Of a DNA stretch of 16,528 nucleotides, positions 13,593 through 16,528 are shown in pieces. Numbering within the stretch: the first letter of the stretch is position 1; the number at the start of each line of letters is the position of its first letter. Origin of the DNA: Bacillota bacterium (lineage in GTDB: Bacteria > Bacillota > Clostridia > Christensenellales > CAG-138); contig JAEZLG010000065.1 in NCBI GenBank assembly GCA_023435855.1, positions 1 through 16,528 of the forward strand, in the 5' to 3' direction. Below the pieces are notes generated by a model, which had not been told where the DNA came from, ran no database searches, and was given only the letters and a program-made list of their open reading frames with translations. The position numbers were made by a program, and so were the translations under genes.

Positions 13593-13782
13593 TAAACAAA
13601 CCTTTATAGCGCGAAAGCGATGGCTTTGCGCGGTTAATCTTCCGAAAGGCGGCTCTTTGCTTGATTTTCGTATGCGAAATTACGGCTGCGCAATGCTGCG
13701 CTGCCGAGTGTCTTCAATTTCGAAAATCAAGCGTTCGAGGGCATACAATACCTTCCCATTTTTTGTGTGCCATTTTAGCACC
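13538..13782 (-). ncRNA. Structured leader or small RNA upstream of the DUF1062 gene
   Basis: A transcript from the promoter at 13789-13817 would run about 245 nt to the terminator without a credible reading frame. It contains a long hairpin with a perfect 12-bp base (13721-13732 with 13659-13670, GCTTGATTTTCG) and inner helices AAATT/AATTT, CGGC/GCCG and GCGCA/TGCGC. A second hairpin pairs 13610-13618 with 13623-13632 (9 pairs, one bulge). The terminator stem ends it. I do not recognise a named class. It could be a riboswitch or protein-binding attenuator for the DUF1062 gene, or an independent small RNA. A 6S-like fold was considered but the 5' and 3' ends do not pair. Confidence 0.5.
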
Positions 13783-13788
13783 ACGGGA

Positions 13789-13817
13789 AGTATATCGGTT
13801 TTACCTGCGTGTGTCAA
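13789..13817 (-). promoter_or_regulatory. Strong promoter of the leader RNA
   Basis: On minus, a perfect -35 TTGACA (13812-13817) and a -10 TATACT (13789-13794) are separated by exactly 17 bases. The start is predicted near 13782. Confidence 0.8.
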
Positions 13818-13829
13818 CGGAATGAATAC

Positions 13830-13858
13830 TTGTAAAATGATTTTTCCGACGCCATAAT
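13830..13858 (+). promoter_or_regulatory. Promoter of the isochorismatase-family gene
   Basis: TTGTAA (13830-13835) and CATAAT (13853-13858) are separated by 17 bases. It is back to back with the minus promoter at 13789-13817; the two -35 boxes are 12 bp apart. Confidence 0.6.
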
Positions 13859-13887
13859 GAAACTATAAAACTATGGGGGTGTGTAGT

Positions 13888-14436
13888 ATGCCGCAAGCCT
13901 CAAGAAGTTGTTTTCTTATTGTAGATGTGCAAAACCTCCTAATCGAGGAGGTAAGTTATTTTAAGTGCGAAATGCTGGATACCATCAAACGGTTTCTTGT
14001 ATTTTGCCGCACAAACAGCATCGAGGTTGTCTATGTGCGCCACGAAAGTAAAAACGGCGTCCTTAAAAAGGACACCGAGCCGTGGCAAATTTATCATGAA
14101 GTTGCACCCATTCAAGGCGAGAAGATTTTTGATAAACACCGCTCCAGCTCCTTTTATCAAACCGGGTTGAAGGAGCACCTTCGTGAAAAAGGGATAGAAA
14201 CCATTATCATCGCGGGGATGGAAACGGGATTTTGCATCAACGCTACCGTGCAGGCAGGTTTTGAGCATGGCTTTGAAATGTTGATCCTAAAAAGCGGTCA
14301 CACCGCCGGCGATTATGATGCACCCCTTATGAGCGCGGAACGCTCCGTTGCATACCACAACAAGCTATGGGATGGCAGGTTCGGCACGGTGTTAAGTGTT
14401 GAGGATTTGGAGATGTTGTTTAATGGGCGGCAATAG
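13888..14436 (+). CDS. Isochorismatase-family cysteine hydrolase
   Basis: A 182-residue hydrolase of the isochorismatase/nicotinamidase superfamily. The catalytic triad is visible: Asp13 (FLIVDVQN), Lys83 (IFDKHRSSSF) and Cys116 (AGMETGFCINATVQAGFEHG), with the family's usual non-proline turn before the cysteine. Members hydrolyse isochorismate, nicotinamide or other small amides; nothing here identifies the substrate. The start at 13888 is preferred because GGGGGT (13875-13880) is 7 bases upstream; the ATG at 13873 overlaps that site and is close to the predicted transcript start. It is a lone gene with its own promoter. The last codons and the stop are part of its terminator hairpin. Confidence 0.9.
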   Translation: MPQASRSCFLIVDVQNLLIEEVSYFKCEMLDTIKRFLVFCRTNSIEVVYVRHESKNGVLKKDTEPWQIYHEVAPIQGEKIFDKHRSSSFYQTGLKEHLREKGIETIIIAGMETGFCINATVQAGFEHGFEMLILKSGHTAGDYDAPLMSAERSVAYHNKLWDGRFGTVLSVEDLEMLFNGRQ

Positions 14437-14459
14437 CCGCCCATTACTTATCATTTTTT
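14422..14459 (+). terminator. Terminator overlapping the hydrolase stop codon
   Basis: A perfect 10-bp stem (14422-14431 with 14436-14445, arm AATGGGCGGC) with a 4-nt loop includes the codons for the last residues and the TAG at 14434-14436. TTTTTT follows at 14454-14459 after a short gap, making a moderate terminator. It separates convergent genes. Confidence 0.65.
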
Positions 14460-16528
14460 CAAAATCTCTTCCGCATCCGCAGCCGGCATGGGCCTATAAT
14501 AGAAATAGCCTTGCGCCTCATCGCACATGCCGTCCTTTAAAAAGTCGAGTTGGGCGCTGTTTTCAACACCCTCGGCAATAAGCTTCACATCCATGTTCTT
14601 GGCAAGGTTCATGATAACCGTCGTGATGGCTTGGTCCTTTTCGCCTTTGTCGATACCGCGCACGAACCGGATGTCCATTTTTAATCTGTCTACAGGTAAA
14701 AGTTTGAGGCGGTTTAATGAAGAATACTCGATGCCGAAATCATCAATGGAGATGCTAACGCCAAGTACCTTCAAATCGTTGAGGACGCGGATAATATAAT
14801 CGGGCTCGTGCATCATGGTGCTTTCTGAAATCTCAAGCTCGATTTGCACGGGGTTGACGCAGGTTTTTCGAAGAATTTCCGCCACCGTACGCACAAATTT
14901 TGAGTTTCTGAGCTGCACTACGGAAATATTCACCGCCACGCGTAAATCACCATACCCACTTCTGGTCCAATTAGCAGCCTGCAAGCACGCGGTTTCGAGC
15001 ACCCATGCACCTATGGGGTTGATAAGCCCGGTCTGCTCCGCAAGGGGAATGAATTCGGCTGGTGAAAGAAGCCCATACTCCGGATGCTGCCAGCGAAGAA
15101 GCGCCTCAAAGCCGACGATTTTATCGCTGTTTAAGTGGATCTGCGGCTGGTAATACACCTGAAGCTCCCCGCGGTCGAGCACGCGGCAGAGATGGTTGGA
15201 GAGGTTAACACGGTACTTTAATCGCTCCTTCATGTTACCGGAACAGAATTCGTAACGGTTTTTTCCCTTCTCCTTAGCCGTATACATAGCAACATCCGCG
15301 TGCTTGATGAGCGTCTGCACATCGTCGCCGTCCACGGGGAACACCGATATGCCTGCACTCGCGGTGACAAACACTTCCTGCCCCTTAAGGTATATGGATT
15401 CCTGAAACATGGCCATGATTTTATCGGCCACTTTGACGATATCTTCAACATCTTGAATGGAGTTAAGCATCACCAAAAACTCGTCACCGCCAAACCGCGC
15501 CACTGTATCGGACTTTCGAAGGCAGTCTGCAAGTTTTTGACCAAGTATTCTAAGAAGTTTATCGCCGCTGGTGTGCCCGATGGTATCGTTGATGGACTTA
15601 AAGAAGTCGAGATCTAAAAACATGAATCCGAGCACGCTGCCTGTACGCCGGGCAAGATGGATGGCCTGCTCAGCGCGGTCATGGAAAAGCTGACGGTTGG
15701 GAAGAGCGGTAAGACTGTCGTAATAGGCCATATATTTGATGCGTTTTTCAGATCGCAGCTTCTCAAGCGCATCTGAAACAATGCGTGAAACGACGGGAAC
15801 CGCTATAATTTGCTCCTTGGTCCACACGTTGTAGGTGCGAGAGGTTTCGATGTAAATAAACGCCACGGGCTTGCCGTCTTCGTAGATGGGAACGAATACC
15901 CAAGGGGTGCTTTTTATCTTTCCCCCCCGCCGGGCATCTTTTTTCTCGTTTTCTTCCGAAATAAATTGTGCTTCGTTTTCGTTTAGGTACATATCCCAGC
16001 GTTCCATGCACAGCATTTTATGCTGTGGCGTCATCTCCGTGCCGTTTACTGTACACTGGTGCGTTCTTATGATGTCCACATAATCATTTTCCACCGCGCA
16101 GATGAACGCTGTGTCCGCTTTAAAAAACTCCAAAAGCTCCTCGAGAAGAGCTGTCATGTGCTCTGGTGCATCCTCATCGCCTGAGAGGAAAAATTTTGAA
16201 GCAATACCGCTGACAAGGCTCTGCGTTCGCGATTGTGCGGCGTTTTCCTTCAAGCGCTCGGTATAGATCCTATGCACAAAAAACGCGATCGTCATGATGA
16301 AAAGTAAGATGACGATGCGGCTTACATAGGTGCGATAGTTAATGGTGACATCCACCGACGGCATAACCGCTAAAAGGTAGATTTGACTGAACAAGGCGGT
16401 AATCGATGTCGAAAACAGCATATCGCGGGAGCCAAATACCACCGCGCAAACAATGATGATCACAGGAAACGCCCACATAGCGGAGCCTCGCATGGGAGCC
16501 ATATTGATGGTCAATATGGGCGTAACGA
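14451..16528 (-). CDS. GAF-GGDEF-EAL cyclic-di-GMP enzyme, N-terminus cut by window
   Basis: At least 691 residues; the frame is still open at the window edge and the part shown begins in membrane helices, so the real start is outside. Numbering is from an in-frame TTG at 16514. Hydrophobic segments lie at about 14-28, 36-52 and 64-82. A GAF-like domain (about 105-255) follows. The diguanylate cyclase domain has an intact GGDEF (342-346) and an inhibitory RxxD site (Arg333-Asp336). The EAL phosphodiesterase domain has EALLRW (470-475), AVNIS, EISES, IDDFG (590-594), KMDIRF, AEGVEN and QGYFYYRPM, so all metal and general-base positions look present. Both making and breaking of c-di-GMP are possible. 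The GAF domain may sense a ligand. Confidence 0.94.
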   Translation of the reverse strand, partial: VTPILTINMAPMRGSAMWAFPVIIIVCAVVFGSRDMLFSTSITALFSQIYLLAVMPSVDVTINYRTYVSRIVILLFIMTIAFFVHRIYTERLKENAAQSRTQSLVSGIASKFFLSGDEDAPEHMTALLEELLEFFKADTAFICAVENDYVDIIRTHQCTVNGTEMTPQHKMLCMERWDMYLNENEAQFISEENEKKDARRGGKIKSTPWVFVPIYEDGKPVAFIYIETSRTYNVWTKEQIIAVPVVSRIVSDALEKLRSEKRIKYMAYYDSLTALPNRQLFHDRAEQAIHLARRTGSVLGFMFLDLDFFKSINDTIGHTSGDKLLRILGQKLADCLRKSDTVARFGGDEFLVMLNSIQDVEDIVKVADKIMAMFQESIYLKGQEVFVTASAGISVFPVDGDDVQTLIKHADVAMYTAKEKGKNRYEFCSGNMKERLKYRVNLSNHLCRVLDRGELQVYYQPQIHLNSDKIVGFEALLRWQHPEYGLLSPAEFIPLAEQTGLINPIGAWVLETACLQAANWTRSGYGDLRVAVNISVVQLRNSKFVRTVAEILRKTCVNPVQIELEISESTMMHEPDYIIRVLNDLKVLGVSISIDDFGIEYSSLNRLKLLPVDRLKMDIRFVRGIDKGEKDQAITTVIMNLAKNMDVKLIAEGVENSAQLDFLKDGMCDEAQGYFYYRPMPAADAEEILKK

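Noticed and set aside
13659..13732. MITE with 12-bp terminal inverted repeats
   Set aside because: The perfect 12-bp arms fit, but no flanking target duplication is visible and the element sits inside a transcribed leader, so an RNA hairpin is the simpler reading.
13538..13782. 6S RNA or SRP RNA gene
   Set aside because: The two ends do not form a closing stem, and the SRP core motif (GGAAGNAGC with its partner) is absent.
13657..13857. 66-codon plus frame in the divergent gap
   Set aside because: It runs antisense across the leader hairpin and its promoter, with no ribosome site.

Overview
The window looks like the chromosome of an anaerobic Gram-positive bacterium, most likely an uncultured member of Bacillota class Clostridia. 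The grounds are strong AGGAGG-type ribosome sites, TTG and GTG starts, lipobox signal peptides followed by Pro/Thr-rich spacers, an LCP (LytR-CpsA-Psr) cell-wall protein, DUF4825 and DUF1062 proteins, and sigma-A-like promoters. Base composition is near 50% GC in most genes. No tRNA, rRNA, CRISPR array, transposase or phage gene was seen. Both edges cut genes.

Layout, left to right. 1-212: 5' part of a small lipoprotein gene on minus. 361-2049: secreted 5'-nucleotidase-type lipoprotein (minus) with its own terminator. 2303-2638: an AT-rich SdpI-like membrane protein (plus) with its own promoter and terminator. 2712-5505 (minus): a polar amino-acid ABC importer in the order binding protein, a 442-bp hairpin-rich spacer, permease, ATPase. 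Its promoter carries an ARG-box-like palindrome. 5786-6247 (plus): a fluoride riboswitch followed by the fluoride channel gene crcB/fluC. 6255-9600 (minus): phosphodiester glycosidase (NAGPA) protein, LCP-like protein and DNA polymerase IV (dinB), probably co-transcribed from a promoter at 9726-9754 with a structured leader of about 120 nt. 9776-11977 (minus): argS followed closely by a DUF4825 lipoprotein. 12074-12631 (minus): an unrecognised membrane-anchored protein. 12632-12943: an intergenic repeat island. 12944-13513 (minus): a DUF1062 protein (zinc ribbon plus S4-like domain) that lies behind a long structured leader ending in a strong intrinsic terminator. 13888-14436 (plus): an isochorismatase-family hydrolase, divergent from that leader. 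14451-16528 (minus): a GAF-GGDEF-EAL cyclic-di-GMP enzyme, cut by the window end.

Most genes are housekeeping or nutrient/stress functions: amino-acid and nucleotide scavenging, fluoride export, cell-envelope work, lesion bypass, tRNA charging and c-di-GMP turnover. The less ordinary content is in the gaps: two unassigned structured leaders (9601-9719 and 13538-13782), a convincing fluoride riboswitch, an ARG-box-like operator, and two islands of interspersed palindromic repeats (4200-4610 and 12780-12890) that share the same modules. I found no clear defence or mobile system. The best candidate for something undescribed is the attenuator-like leader in front of the zinc-ribbon/S4 gene.
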